From: Ensifer sesbaniae
GTDB taxonomy: Bacteria > Pseudomonadota > Alphaproteobacteria > Rhizobiales > Rhizobiaceae
Direction: 5' to 3'
DNA: 64,000 nt
Assembly (NCBI RefSeq): GCF_013283665.1
Contig: NZ_JABEKU010000001.1
Coordinates: forward strand, 3,627,137-3,691,136
Shown: one piece after another, positions 7,768-16,766 of the stretch
Layout of the letters: each line of letters starts with the position of its first letter
Position numbering within the stretch: the first letter of the stretch is position 1
Program-made: the position numbers and the translations under genes
Notes under the pieces: model-generated
Databases searched by the model: none
The model's input: only the letters and a program-made list of their open reading frames with translations
What the model was told of the DNA's origin: nothing

Positions 7768-9321
7768 ATGACCGAGTTGCAAGAGGCGCGCGATATCAGG
7801 ACCGAAGGCCTGCACGTGGCAACGCGCCATCCGGTTCCGAAGGGCGAACCGATTCTGGAACTGCGCGCCCTGCAGAAGAAATACGGCGCCGTGGAAGCCT
7901 TGAAGCCGGCGTCGCTGACCTTTCTTTCCGGTGAGATTCACGCAATCGTCGGCGAGAACGGTGCCGGCAAGTCGACGCTGATCAAGCTTCTGACCGGCGT
8001 CATCAAGCGCACCTCCGGTGAGATCTTCTGGTGCGGCAAACCCGTCCAGCTCGACACGCCGCACGAGGCGATCGAACGCGGCATCAACGCCGTGCACCAG
8101 GAGGTCGTGCTCTGCGCCCACCTGACGGTGGCGGCCAACATGTTTCTCGGCGACGAGATCAACCGCAATGGCCTGATGCGCAAGCGCGCCATGACCGATG
8201 CGGCCCAACGCGTACTCGACGATCTCGGCTTCAACCTGCCCGCCGCCGCCGTGCTCGGTAGTCTCACGATCGGCCAGCAGCAGCTCGTCGCCACCGCGCG
8301 CGCCGCGATGCGCGGCACGCAGTTCCTGATCTTCGACGAGCCGACGGCCTATCTGACGCGGCAGGAATCGGCCCAGCTCTTCCGGCTGATCCGCAGGCTC
8401 CAGGCCGAAGGCGTCACCATCGTCTATATCAGCCACCGCATGGAGGAAGTCTTCGAGCTTGCCGATCGCGTCTCGGTGCTGCGTGACGGCACCCATGTCG
8501 GTACCCGCAAGATCGGCGAAACGAACGAGGCGGAACTGATCGCGTTGATGATCAACCGCACGATCGAGCAGATCTATCACAAGGAGCATTTTCCGCCCGG
8601 CGAAGTCATCGTCGAAACGCGAGACTTGAGCGGTCCCGGATTCCAGGACGTATCGCTGACCGTTCACGCCGGCGAGATCGTCGGCCTCTACGGGTTGATC
8701 GGGGCGGGGCGCAGCGAGTTTGCGCTCGGCCTCTATGGGCGCCATCGCCCAAGCGCCGGCGAGGTCTATTGGCAGGGGCGCAAGGTGGATATCGCCAGCG
8801 AGCGTGTTGCCATGGATCTCGGTATCGCGCTGGCGCCGGAAAGCCGTCGCGACCAGGGCCTGTGCCTCAATCTGCCGATCGGCCTCAACATCAACCTGCC
8901 GGTGTTCAGCCGGCTGACGCGCGGGTTTACGATCAACGGCCAGCAGGAGCGGGAGAATGCCGACCGGCAGATCCGCGACCTGAAGATCAAGACGCCTTCG
9001 CGCCGGGTCCTGGCGTCCGCCATGTCCGGCGGCAACCAGCAGAAGATCGTCATCGGCAAATGGCTGAGCCACGGCGCCAAGCTCTTCATTTTCGACGAGC
9101 CGACCGTCGGCGTTGACGTTGGTACCAAGGCGGAAATCTACCGCCTGTTCGCACGGCTTCTGGAGAACGGGGCGGGCATCATCCTGATTTCGTCCTATCT
9201 GCCTGAGGTCTACGAGCTCGCGGATCGGCTGCACGTGTTCCGGCGCGGCCGGCTGGTTGCCAGCCACGACTATCGCGCCGCCAGCCATGAGGAAGTGCTG
9301 ACGCAGGCGATCGGCGTTTGA
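7768..9321 (+). CDS. Sugar ABC transporter ATPase with two nucleotide-binding domains
   Basis: Energises sugar uptake at the inner membrane; about 517 residues with tandem ATP-binding cassettes typical of RbsA/MglA/XylG. Domain 1 has Walker A GENGAGKSTL, a variant signature LTIGQQQL and Walker B FLIFDEPTAYL. Domain 2 has the usual degenerate Walker A GLIGAGRSEF, signature MSGGNQQKIVIGKWL and Walker B LFIFDEPTVGVDVG. The start at 7768 follows GGAGGA with 8 bases spacing; in-frame codons upstream run through the hairpin region and are unlikely to be translated. A RIME-type repeat separates it from the permease gene. Confidence 0.93.
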   Translation: MTELQEARDIRTEGLHVATRHPVPKGEPILELRALQKKYGAVEALKPASLTFLSGEIHAIVGENGAGKSTLIKLLTGVIKRTSGEIFWCGKPVQLDTPHEAIERGINAVHQEVVLCAHLTVAANMFLGDEINRNGLMRKRAMTDAAQRVLDDLGFNLPAAAVLGSLTIGQQQLVATARAAMRGTQFLIFDEPTAYLTRQESAQLFRLIRRLQAEGVTIVYISHRMEEVFELADRVSVLRDGTHVGTRKIGETNEAELIALMINRTIEQIYHKEHFPPGEVIVETRDLSGPGFQDVSLTVHAGEIVGLYGLIGAGRSEFALGLYGRHRPSAGEVYWQGRKVDIASERVAMDLGIALAPESRRDQGLCLNLPIGLNINLPVFSRLTRGFTINGQQERENADRQIRDLKIKTPSRRVLASAMSGGNQQKIVIGKWLSHGAKLFIFDEPTVGVDVGTKAEIYRLFARLLENGAGIILISSYLPEVYELADRLHVFRRGRLVASHDYRAASHEEVLTQAIGV

Positions 9322-9328
9322 ACGCCTG

Positions 9329-9425
9329 GAGCGGGATGAGTGAGCGGTTTTCCGCCCGCATCCCACTCAGCTTATGAAGACGATCATGATGATCTTGGTC
9401 GAATAGATCCAAGATCGTCATGATC
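9329..9425 (-). repeat. RIME-type palindromic repeat (copy 1)
   Basis: Two adjacent palindromes: GAGCGGGATG / CATCCCACTC (9329-9338 and 9359-9368, 9 of 10 pairs) enclosing AGCGG-TTTT-CCGCC, and a 17-base arm pair starting GATCATGATGATCTTGG (9382-9398) with its complement at 9409-9425 (16 of 17). The order and sequence match, in reverse orientation, the element at 41234-41344. This two-palindrome design corresponds to the Rhizobium-specific intergenic mosaic element RIME1. Confidence 0.75.
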
Positions 9426-9457
9426 TAAGAAACTTGAGGGATGCAGGGAGGAAGATC

Positions 9458-10435
9458 ATGAGTGCGGAAACGGTGGAGAGCGGCGCCAGTGCGGCGCCAC
9501 GCAAGGGCGTGAGCATTCTGTTCGGCCTCACCCTTTTGGGGCTGCTTCTGTTCCTCTGGCTGCTGCTGGGGTTTGCCACCAACAGCTTCTGGACGCCCAA
9601 CAACATCAGCAACCTGCTGCGCCAGGGCGCGATGACGGCGATCCTTGCGGTCGGCCAGACCTTCGTCATCATCACCGCCGGCATCGACCTTTCGGTGGGC
9701 GCGGTGGTCGGCTTCACCAGCGTCATCGTCGCCTGGCTGCTTGCGGCCGGCGTGCCGCTCTGGGCCGCCATCCTGCTCACGCTTGCCTTCGGAGTGCTGA
9801 TCGGCGCCTTCCACGCCTTCGGCATCGTACGCATGGGCCTGCCGCCCTTCATCATCACGCTTGCGACCCTCACTTCGCTCCGTGGCATCGGCCTGCTGAT
9901 CACCAACGGCTCGACGATCTCGATCACAAATGAAGCCTTCACCAACTTCTCGCGGGCGGATTTCCTCGGCGTGCCCAGCCTGTTCTGGATGGTGATCGTG
10001 GTGGCGATCCCGGCCTATGTCTTCCTGCATCTGAGCCGCTTCGGGCGCTACCTCTTCGCCGTCGGCTCCAACAGCGAGGCAGCACGCCTCTCCGGCGTCA
10101 ACGTCCACCGCACCATCTATCTCGCTTATATCCTCTCCTCGACTTGCGCCGCCTTCGTCGGCTTGCTGCTCGCCTCGCGCATCGGCATCGGCAACGCGAC
10201 GCAGGCCGAGGGCTGGGAACTGCAGGCGATCGCCTCGTCGGTCATCGGCGGTACCAGCTTGTTCGGTGCGGTCGGTTCGGTGCACGGGCCGCTGCTGGGC
10301 GCCTTCATCCTCGCGACGATCAACAACGGCGCCAATCTCCTGAACGTCAACTCGTTCTGGCAGCGCATCATCACCGGCGTTCTGATCATCGTCATCGTCT
10401 ATTTCGACCAACTCCGGCGTCGCAGCGCCCGCTAG
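9458..10435 (+). CDS. Sugar ABC transporter permease (RbsC-like)
   Basis: Inner-membrane channel subunit of the sugar transporter, about 325 residues and strongly hydrophobic with roughly eight to ten membrane segments. Family signatures include ILAVGQTFVIITAGIDLSVGA, the GMPPFI-like stretch GLPPFIITLATL and the loop AIASSVIGGTSLFGAVGSV that contacts the ATPase. ATG 9458 has GGGAGGA 5 bases upstream; an in-frame TTG at 9434 is less likely. The gene is separated from the ATPase gene by 136 bases that contain the RIME-type repeat, so transcription of the permease must pass through two large hairpins or start separately. Confidence 0.93.
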   Translation: MSAETVESGASAAPRKGVSILFGLTLLGLLLFLWLLLGFATNSFWTPNNISNLLRQGAMTAILAVGQTFVIITAGIDLSVGAVVGFTSVIVAWLLAAGVPLWAAILLTLAFGVLIGAFHAFGIVRMGLPPFIITLATLTSLRGIGLLITNGSTISITNEAFTNFSRADFLGVPSLFWMVIVVAIPAYVFLHLSRFGRYLFAVGSNSEAARLSGVNVHRTIYLAYILSSTCAAFVGLLLASRIGIGNATQAEGWELQAIASSVIGGTSLFGAVGSVHGPLLGAFILATINNGANLLNVNSFWQRIITGVLIIVIVYFDQLRRRSAR

Positions 10436-10467
10436 GCGCCGGCACCGAACATTCCGTGGGAAATGTC

Positions 10468-11490
10468 ATGAAAGCCGTGCTCTGCCTCGAACCCGGCCAT
10501 CTGGAGGTCGTCGACCGTCCGCCGGCTGAGAATGTGCCTGACGGGTGGGTGCGTGTCGCCGTCAGCCATGTCGGCATCTGCGGCACCGATTACCATATCT
10601 TCGCCGGCAAACATCCGTTCCTCGAATACCCGCGCGTCATGGGCCACGAGATATCGGCTACGGTCATCTCCGGTGGCCGCGGCACGGCGATCGCGCCCGG
10701 CACGCCGGTCGTGGTGAACCCCTATCTTTCCTGCGGCAACTGCGTTGCCTGTCGAAAGGGTAAACCCAACTGCTGCACCGCCATCAAGGTTCTCGGCGTG
10801 CATACCGATGGCGCTTTTTGTGAAGAGATCATCGTACCAGACGGCAATCTTTATCCGGCGCAGGATCTGTCGCCGGAGGCCGCCGCCACCGTAGAATTCC
10901 TGGCGATCGGGGCCCATGCGGTGCGCCGTGCTTCCGCGGATGCCGGTTCACGGGCATTGGTCATCGGCGCGGGACCGATCGGTCTCGGCACCGCGATCTT
11001 CTCGCGCATCGCCGGCCACCGGGTGACGCTGATCGACACCAGCACCGAACGGCTGGACTTTGCCGCCCGCAAACTCGGCTTTGCCAACGGTATTGTCGCC
11101 GATATGGAAGTGGCGGCGCGCGTTGCCGAGGCGACGGATGGCGACGGCTTCGACGTCGTCTTCGATGCCACTGGTCACGGTGGCTCTATGCAGGCGGCCT
11201 TTTCCTATGTCGCCCATGGCGGCACGCTGGTCTTCGTCAGTGTCGTCAAGGACGAGATCCGCTTTTCCGACCCGGAGTTCCACAAGCGTGAGATGACGCT
11301 GATCGGAAGCCGCAACGCGACCCGCCAGGACTTTGACCATGTCGTCGCGTCGATCGCCTCTGGCCTCGTGCCGGTCGAGGCCCTGATCACCCACCGCACG
11401 ACACTCGACGGAGCCGTCGTCGATCTTCCTCGTTGGGCGGAAGAAAAGACGGGTCTGGTCAAGGCGATCGTCAAGGTGGCTGTCACGTGA
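10468..11490 (+). CDS. Zinc-binding medium-chain alcohol/polyol dehydrogenase
   Basis: NAD(P)-dependent MDR-family dehydrogenase of 340 residues. Catalytic zinc ligands are the cysteine in VGICGTDYH and the histidine/glutamate in MGHEIS; the structural zinc lobe is CGNCVACRKGKPNCC; the Rossmann motif is VIGAGPIGLG. It resembles L-threonine, sorbitol and galactonate dehydrogenases (L-galactonate 5-dehydrogenase type). It begins 32 bases after the permease gene and closes the catabolic operon. It probably oxidises a sugar alcohol or aldonate in the same pathway; the substrate cannot be read from sequence. Confidence 0.85.
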   Translation: MKAVLCLEPGHLEVVDRPPAENVPDGWVRVAVSHVGICGTDYHIFAGKHPFLEYPRVMGHEISATVISGGRGTAIAPGTPVVVNPYLSCGNCVACRKGKPNCCTAIKVLGVHTDGAFCEEIIVPDGNLYPAQDLSPEAAATVEFLAIGAHAVRRASADAGSRALVIGAGPIGLGTAIFSRIAGHRVTLIDTSTERLDFAARKLGFANGIVADMEVAARVAEATDGDGFDVVFDATGHGGSMQAAFSYVAHGGTLVFVSVVKDEIRFSDPEFHKREMTLIGSRNATRQDFDHVVASIASGLVPVEALITHRTTLDGAVVDLPRWAEEKTGLVKAIVKVAVT

Positions 11491-11810
11491 GACCGCTGAT
11501 TGCTGCATCGCCATAGGGTCGCCATGAGCGTGGAGTTGCCACTTTTTCCTGAAATTGCCCGGCATCCGGCACCCAGCGCACGAAAATAGCGGAAAACCGC
11601 CAGTTTCAGACAAGCTCGTTTGCAAATCGTCAGGAATCCGGATTCAGTCTGGCCTAAGGCCTTGTATCGAGGTGACACGGGTATACATGTTGCACTGCAC
11701 AAGAAAAATGGTAGTCTGGCAGCGATTGCGGACACCAAGACAAACAATCGCAAGCTTGCGTCCGACCGGGAGCGGCGTTGTCGTTGATTGAACCAAGGGG
11801 TACGCTTCCC
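11491..11810 (+). other. Gene-free region upstream of phaZ
   Basis: 320 bases with no convincing gene. It holds a perfect 12-base palindrome GAATCCGGATTC (11634-11645) and the near-palindrome TTGCACTGCACAA (11690-11702) about 110 bases before phaZ. The latter resembles the TGC/GCA-rich sites bound by the polyhydroxybutyrate regulator PhaR/AniA, which would fit the downstream gene. No clear terminator for the preceding operon was found. Confidence 0.45.
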
Positions 11811-13085
11811 ATGTTCTACCAGCTCTATGAATTGAACCATGCAATGATGGCGCCGTGGCGTACGGCCGCCGATGCCATGCGGCTTGCCTTCAGCAACCCG
11901 ATGAATCCCGTCTCGCACACCTATTTCGGTCGTGCGGCCGCTGCCGGGCTCGAAGTGTTCGAGCGCTCCACCCGCCGCTATGGCAAGCCGGAGTTCGGGC
12001 TTCCCGCGACCGAGGTCGACGGCACGTCCGTCTCCGTCTACGAGCGCATCGTCTGGCGCGCTCCCTTCTGCAACCTCATCCATTTCGAGCGCGCCTTGCC
12101 CAAGGGGCGTGCTGCCGATCCGAAGGTCCTGGTGGTGGCGCCGATGTCCGGCCACTACGCGACGCTGCTGCGCGGCACCGTGGAAGCTCTGCTGCCACAT
12201 TCCGACATCTACATCACCGACTGGATCGACGCCCGCATGGTGCCGCTCAGCGAAGGTACTTTCGATCTCGATGACTACATCGACTACGTCATCCAGATGC
12301 TGCACTTCCTGGGCCCGAACACCCATGTGATCGGCGTCTGTCAGCCGGCGGTGCCGGTGCTCGCCGCCGTCGCGCTGATGGAAGCGGCCGACGATCCGCT
12401 GTCGCCGGCGACGATGACGCTGATGGGCGGACCGATCGACACGCGCATCAATCCGACCGGCGTCAACCAGCTCGCCGAACAGCGGCCGATCGAATGGTTC
12501 CGCGACAATGTCATCATGCCGGTGCCGTGGCCGCAACCGGGCTTCATGCGCATGGTCTATCCGGGCTTCCTGCAGCTTTCCGGCTTCATGTCGATGAACC
12601 TCGACCGTCACCTGATCGCCCACAAGGAGTTCTTCGCGCATCTGGTGAAGAACGACGGCGACGCGGCCGAGAAGCATCGCGACTTCTACGACGAGTATCT
12701 CGCAGTCATGGACCTGACCGCCGAATTCTACCTGCAGACCGTGCAGGTGGTCTTCATGCAGCATGCGCTTCCGAAGGGCGAGATGATGCATCGCGGGAAG
12801 CGCGTCGACACGACGGCGATCAGGAAGGTCGCGCTGCTGACCGTCGAGGGCGAGAACGACGATATCTCCGGCGTCGGTCAGACGAAGGCGGCGCAGGCGA
12901 TCTGCACCAACATCCCTGATCATATGCGCATGCATTACATGCAGCCGGACGTCGGCCACTACGGCGTCTTCAATGGTTCGCGCTTCCGCCGCGAAATCGC
13001 CCCGCGCATCGTCGCCTTCCACCGCGAACATTCGCGGCACGTGAAGCCGGTGAAGCAGCTCATCAAGGGCGGCAAGTCGGCCTGA
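11811..13085 (+). CDS. phaZ: Intracellular poly(3-hydroxybutyrate) depolymerase
   Basis: Mobilises stored polyhydroxybutyrate granules in the cytoplasm. The 424-residue protein has no signal peptide and shows the i-PHB depolymerase hallmark of a cysteine nucleophile in a lipase-like box, VIGVCQPAVPV (Cys177), with further family stretches SHTYFGRAAAAGLEVFERSTRRY at the N-terminus (only part of the family match), ITDWIDARMVPL, LTVEGENDDISG (acid residue) and DVGHYGVFNGSRFR (catalytic histidine). ATG 11811 has AAGGGG about 10 bases upstream; an in-frame ATG-less extension upstream was rejected. The gene stands alone, with a possible PhaR/AniA-type site in its upstream region. Confidence 0.93.
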   Translation: MFYQLYELNHAMMAPWRTAADAMRLAFSNPMNPVSHTYFGRAAAAGLEVFERSTRRYGKPEFGLPATEVDGTSVSVYERIVWRAPFCNLIHFERALPKGRAADPKVLVVAPMSGHYATLLRGTVEALLPHSDIYITDWIDARMVPLSEGTFDLDDYIDYVIQMLHFLGPNTHVIGVCQPAVPVLAAVALMEAADDPLSPATMTLMGGPIDTRINPTGVNQLAEQRPIEWFRDNVIMPVPWPQPGFMRMVYPGFLQLSGFMSMNLDRHLIAHKEFFAHLVKNDGDAAEKHRDFYDEYLAVMDLTAEFYLQTVQVVFMQHALPKGEMMHRGKRVDTTAIRKVALLTVEGENDDISGVGQTKAAQAICTNIPDHMRMHYMQPDVGHYGVFNGSRFRREIAPRIVAFHREHSRHVKPVKQLIKGGKSA

Positions 13086-13230
13086 CCTCGTCACCGGGCC
13101 GTTTTGACCGCGCAGAGTCAAAGGTTTGTCCGATTCCGGGGGAGGGCGTCTTGCACAGCCAGGGTCGCCTTCCCACATCGTTTTCATCGGGTCGCATGGG
13201 CGGCCCGGATGATTGCGAGGAATCCTGAAG

Positions 13231-13650
13231 ATGAACCAATCTGCAATGATCCGTCCGGATTGGACGCCCGCGACCATCGCCCTGATGGTGCTCGGCTTCG
13301 TGGTCTTCTGGCCACTGGGCCTGGCCATGCTCGCCTACATTCTGTTCGGCGAAAAGCTCAAGACGTTCAAGAAAGACGCCAACGATACGGTGGATGGCAT
13401 GTGCTCTGCATTCAAGCGCGGCGGTCGCCGCTCCAACTGGACGCACCGCACCGGCAACGTCGCCTTCGACGACTGGCGCGAAGCCGAACTTGCGCGCCTC
13501 GACGAGGAGCGCCGCAAGCTCGACGAAATGCGTGAAGAATTCGACACCTATGTGCGCGAGCTTCGCCGTGCCAAGGACCAGGAAGAGTTCGACCGCTTCA
13601 TGCGCGACCGCAAGAACGGCGGCTCCGGCCCGGTTGTCGAAGCTCACTGA
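13231..13650 (+). CDS. DUF2852 membrane-anchored coiled-coil protein
   Basis: Conserved alphaproteobacterial protein of unknown function, 139 residues. After a short N-terminus (PDWTPATIALM) there is one or two membrane segments (VLGFVVFWPLGLAMLAYILFG, about residues 17-38), then a basic linker and a charged region rich in E, R and D (about residues 80-130) likely to form a coiled coil. ATG 13231 is preceded by GCGAGGA. It follows phaZ at 145 bases and is followed by a palindrome; no functional context is evident. Confidence 0.75.
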   Translation: MNQSAMIRPDWTPATIALMVLGFVVFWPLGLAMLAYILFGEKLKTFKKDANDTVDGMCSAFKRGGRRSNWTHRTGNVAFDDWREAELARLDEERRKLDEMREEFDTYVRELRRAKDQEEFDRFMRDRKNGGSGPVVEAH

Positions 13651-13662
13651 CCCGATGATGCT

Positions 13663-13688
13663 TCCGGCGTTTCACATGAAACGCCGGA
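13663..13688. other. parS-like perfect inverted repeat
   Basis: A 12-base-arm inverted repeat (TCCGGCGTTTCA / TGAAACGCCGGA) around a central CA. Its core GTTTCACATGAAAC differs at one position from the GTTTCACGTGAAAC core of alphaproteobacterial parS. It could be a degenerate ParB site or simply a hairpin terminator of the DUF2852 gene (no T-tract). Confidence 0.45.
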
Positions 13689-13749
13689 TATCCGTTCGCG
13701 TCTCGCGGCACTGTAGGCGAAAGCCCCGCGAATCGGTTAGAAAGCCTGC

Positions 13750-14502
13750 ATGTTCCCTTCCTTCAAGCGGCGCATTCAACCTGCACCACCCGCCACGACG
13801 CGGCAGATCGTGGTCGCCGGCAAGTCCTTGCCGCTGACGATCAAGCAGAACGTACGCGCGACCCGCATGACGCTTCGCATCGAGCCCGGCGGCCGGGCAC
13901 TGAAGATGACGATCCCTCAAGGTCTGTCGGAGCGCGAGGTCAATGCCTTTCTCAGCCGCCATCAGGGTTGGCTGATGACGAAGCTTGCCCGCTTCTCCGG
14001 CGAAAGCCAGATCGAGGAGGGCGGTTCCATCCTCATCCGCGGCATCTCCCATCGCATCGAGCGCACCGGCAAGATCCGCGGCCTGACGGAAGCGATCGTG
14101 CTTGATGACGAGCCGGTGTTGCGCGTCAGCGGCGGCGAGGAGCATCTGAACCGGCGCATCGTCGATTTTCTCAAGAAAGAGGCCCGCCAGGATCTCGATC
14201 GTCTGGTGGCGATCTATACCGGTCGCATCGGCCGGCGAGCGAAGTCGCTGTCGCTCAAGGACACGCGCAGCCGCTGGGGATCCTGTTCTGCAGATGGGGC
14301 GCTGAGTTTTTCCTGGCGCATCGTCATGGCACCGCCGAAGGTCATCGCCTATCTCGCAGCGCACGAGGTCGCGCATTTGCAGGAGATGAATCACGGGCCT
14401 GATTTTTGGGCGCTGTGTGGGAAATTGTGCCCGGATACGGACGATGCCAAGCGCTGGCTCCGCCGCAACGGCACGATGCTTCACGCCATCGACTTCGACT
14501 GA
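13750..14502 (+). CDS. YgjP-like (M48/DUF45) zinc metallopeptidase
   Basis: Predicted cytoplasmic zinc metallopeptidase of 250 residues. The HExxH zinc motif is visible in YLAAHEVAHLQEMNHGPDFW near the C-terminus, with the third ligand probably the downstream histidine in NHGPDFW. Upstream is the family stretch LKDTRSRWGSCSADGALSFSW and LVIAPP-like MAPPKVI. The N-terminal half has the beta-rich region typical of DUF45. It is a single gene facing the small membrane protein gene. Substrate unknown; related proteins are sometimes near restriction or repair genes but no such context is seen here. Confidence 0.85.
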   Translation: MFPSFKRRIQPAPPATTRQIVVAGKSLPLTIKQNVRATRMTLRIEPGGRALKMTIPQGLSEREVNAFLSRHQGWLMTKLARFSGESQIEEGGSILIRGISHRIERTGKIRGLTEAIVLDDEPVLRVSGGEEHLNRRIVDFLKKEARQDLDRLVAIYTGRIGRRAKSLSLKDTRSRWGSCSADGALSFSWRIVMAPPKVIAYLAAHEVAHLQEMNHGPDFWALCGKLCPDTDDAKRWLRRNGTMLHAIDFD

Positions 14503-14518
14503 GCCGGCCAGCCGGAGA

Positions 14519-14713
14519 TCATGCGCGGTGGCGCAGCGCTTCGCGGATCTTCTCGTCGGTCTTGTATTGGCTGAGCGCATAGACCGACCAGATCGCCGCC
14601 GGAACCCAACCGATCAGTGTGAGCTGCAGGATCAGACAGATGAGGCCGGCAAAGGGCCGGCCGATCGTGAAAAACTGCAGCCAGGGTAGGATAAGCGCGA
14701 GCAACAGGCGCAT
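14519..14713 (-). CDS. YqaE/Pmp3-family small membrane protein
   Basis: About 64 residues: MRLLLALILPWLQFFTIGRP, then two hydrophobic segments (FAGLICLILQLTLIGWVPAAIW) and a charged tail ending REALRHRA. This matches the Pmp3/YqaE proteolipid family, linked to membrane potential and stress responses. The start at 14713 is preferred because GGAGA lies 5 bases upstream; in-frame ATGs at 14725 and 14740 would add nine or fewer residues. It lies between the metallopeptidase gene and trpF on the opposite strand. Confidence 0.72.
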   Translation of the reverse strand: MRLLLALILPWLQFFTIGRPFAGLICLILQLTLIGWVPAAIWSVYALSQYKTDEKIREALRHRA

Positions 14714-14870
14714 CAGTCTCTCCATTATGGTAAAATGCATATGGTGAAAGCTCGCCGGTCGCGCAAGTGGCGCACACCCGTTGGGGCATAGGTGCCGGGG
14801 GCGCTGGCTGGCAGGCCGCGCGTCGGTTTTTGGCTCGACTCGGGCGACATTTCATGCAAGGTCGCTTCTC

Positions 14871-15545
14871 ATGAAAACCGAAGTAAAGATATGCGGGCTG
14901 AAGACCGCGGAAGCGGTTGAGCGCGCTGTGGCGCTCGGCGCATCCCATACCGGCTTCATCTTTTTCCCGAAGAGCCCCAGGAACATCGAGCCCGATGATG
15001 CCGGCCGCCTGGCAGATCGGATTCGTGGTCGTGCGAAGATCGTTGCGGTCACGGTCGATGCCGACAACGACGAGCTCGATGAGATCGTCTCGGCGCTCAA
15101 TCCGGATATCCTGCAGCTTCATGGCAGCGAGAGCCCGGAACAGTTGCTGACGGTCAAGGCGATGTACGGCCTTCCGGTCATGAAGGCGCTTTCGGTGCGC
15201 GAAGCCTCGGATCTCGAAAAGATCGACGCCTATATCGGCATCGCCGACCGTTTCCTGCTTGATGCCAAGCCGCCCGCCGGCTCGGATCTGCCGGGTGGCA
15301 ACGGCGTCTCCTTCGACTGGCGGCTGCTCGACGCGCTTGACGGAAGCGTCGATTACATGCTTTCCGGTGGTCTCAATGCCAACAACATCGGCGAGGCCCT
15401 GGCGCAGACCCAGGCCCGCGCCATCGATACCTCCTCCGGCGTCGAGAGCGCGCCGGGCGTCAAGGATTTGAAGCTCATGGAATCGTTTTTCAATGCCGTT
15501 CGCCAGGCGGAGGCGGGCATGCCACGGTCAGGGAGCAGGACGTGA
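14871..15545 (+). CDS. trpF: Phosphoribosylanthranilate isomerase
   Basis: Third step of tryptophan synthesis from anthranilate (Amadori rearrangement of PRA to CdRP); cytoplasmic TIM barrel of 224 residues. The N-terminus [16 protein letters not shown] contains the catalytic cysteine of the VKICG motif, and FLLDAKPP with a downstream aspartate gives the general acid region; [14 protein letters not shown] and [14 protein letters not shown] form the phosphate-binding end. The start at 14871 begins exactly at the family N-terminus. The stop overlaps the GTG start of trpB by four bases, so translation is coupled. Confidence 0.96.
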   Translation: MKTEVKICGLKTAEAVERAVALGASHTGFIFFPKSPRNIEPDDAGRLADRIRGRAKIVAVTVDADNDELDEIVSALNPDILQLHGSESPEQLLTVKAMYGLPVMKALSVREASDLEKIDAYIGIADRFLLDAKPPAGSDLPGGNGVSFDWRLLDALDGSVDYMLSGGLNANNIGEALAQTQARAIDTSSGVESAPGVKDLKLMESFFNAVRQAEAGMPRSGSRT

Positions 15546-16762
15546 ACCAGGCGCCAAAGTTGAATTCTTACCGGGGTGGTCCCGACGAGGACGGTCGTTT
15601 CGGTATTTTTGGCGGCCGCTTCGTGGCCGAGACGCTGATGCCCTTGATCCTCGACCTGCAGGACGAGTGGAACAAGGCGAAGGACGATCCGGCGTTCAAG
15701 GCGGAGCTGGCACATCTCGGCGCCCATTATATCGGCCGGCCGAGCCCGCTCTATTTCGCCGAACGGCTGACGGCCGAGCTTGGCGGCGCCAAGATCTATT
15801 TCAAGCGCGAAGAGCTGAACCACACCGGCTCGCACAAGATCAACAATTGCATCGGCCAGATTCTGCTTGCCAAGCGCATGGGCAAGACACGCATCATCGC
15901 CGAGACCGGTGCCGGCCAGCACGGTGTGGCTTCGGCGACAGTCGCGGCCCGCTTCGGCCTTCCCTGCGTCGTCTACATGGGCGCGACCGATGTCGAGCGC
16001 CAGGCGCCCAATGTTTTCCGCATGAAGCTGCTCGGTGCCGAGGTGAAGCCGGTAACTGCCGGTAGCGGCACGCTCAAGGACGCGATGAACGAGGCGCTGC
16101 GCGACTGGGTCACCAATGTCGACAGCACCTATTACCTGATCGGCACGGCTGCCGGCCCGCATCCCTATCCGGAAATGGTCCGCGATTTCCAGGCCGTCAT
16201 CGGCCAGGAAGCCAAGGAGCAGATGCTTGCCGCCGAAGGCCGGCTGCCGGATCTCGTCGTTGCCGCCGTCGGCGGTGGCTCCAATGCAATCGGCATCTTC
16301 CATCCGTTCCTCGATGATGAAAGCGTCAAGATTGTCGGCGTCGAAGCCGGCGGCAAGGGCATCGAGGGCGACGAGCATTGCGCGTCGATCACCGCCGGTT
16401 CGCCCGGCGTGCTGCACGGCAACCGCACCTATCTGCTGCAGGACGGCGACGGCCAGATCAAGGAAGGCCACTCGATTTCGGCCGGTCTCGACTATCCCGG
16501 CATCGGCCCGGAACATGCCTGGCTGAACGATGTCGGCCGTGTCGAATACGTGCCGATCATGGATCACGAAGCGCTCGAAGCGTTCCAGACGCTGACCCGC
16601 CTCGAAGGCATTATCCCGGCGCTCGAGCCGTCGCATGCGCTTGCCGAAGTCATCAAGCGCGCGCCGAAGATGGGCAAGGACGAGATCATCCTGATGAATC
16701 TCTCCGGGCGCGGCGACAAGGACATCTTCACCGTCGGCAAGATTTTGGGAATGGGGCAGTAA
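15542..16762 (+). CDS. trpB: Tryptophan synthase beta chain
   Basis: Pyridoxal-phosphate enzyme that condenses indole with serine; forms the alpha2-beta2 complex with TrpA. 406 residues, usual length. The cofactor lysine is Lys99 in [10 protein letters not shown], and the phosphate-binding glycine loop is [11 protein letters not shown]. Other landmarks are [10 protein letters not shown] at the N-terminus and [11 protein letters not shown]. The start is GTG, overlapping the trpF stop (GTGA). trpA follows after four bases, giving a trpF-trpB-trpA unit with no leader peptide or attenuator visible upstream of trpF. Confidence 0.97.
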   Translation: MNQAPKLNSYRGGPDEDGRFGIFGGRFVAETLMPLILDLQDEWNKAKDDPAFKAELAHLGAHYIGRPSPLYFAERLTAELGGAKIYFKREELNHTGSHKINNCIGQILLAKRMGKTRIIAETGAGQHGVASATVAARFGLPCVVYMGATDVERQAPNVFRMKLLGAEVKPVTAGSGTLKDAMNEALRDWVTNVDSTYYLIGTAAGPHPYPEMVRDFQAVIGQEAKEQMLAAEGRLPDLVVAAVGGGSNAIGIFHPFLDDESVKIVGVEAGGKGIEGDEHCASITAGSPGVLHGNRTYLLQDGDGQIKEGHSISAGLDYPGIGPEHAWLNDVGRVEYVPIMDHEALEAFQTLTRLEGIIPALEPSHALAEVIKRAPKMGKDEIILMNLSGRGDKDIFTVGKILGMGQ

Positions 16763-16766
16763 GATC

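Noticed and set aside
7531..9366. Open frame of over 600 codons opposite the ABC ATPase gene
   Set aside because: Antisense shadow; the plus strand carries complete Walker and signature motifs.
14741..14870. Tryptophan leader peptide/attenuator before trpF
   Set aside because: No short frame with clustered tryptophan codons and no competing hairpins were seen; in rhizobia attenuation acts on trpE.
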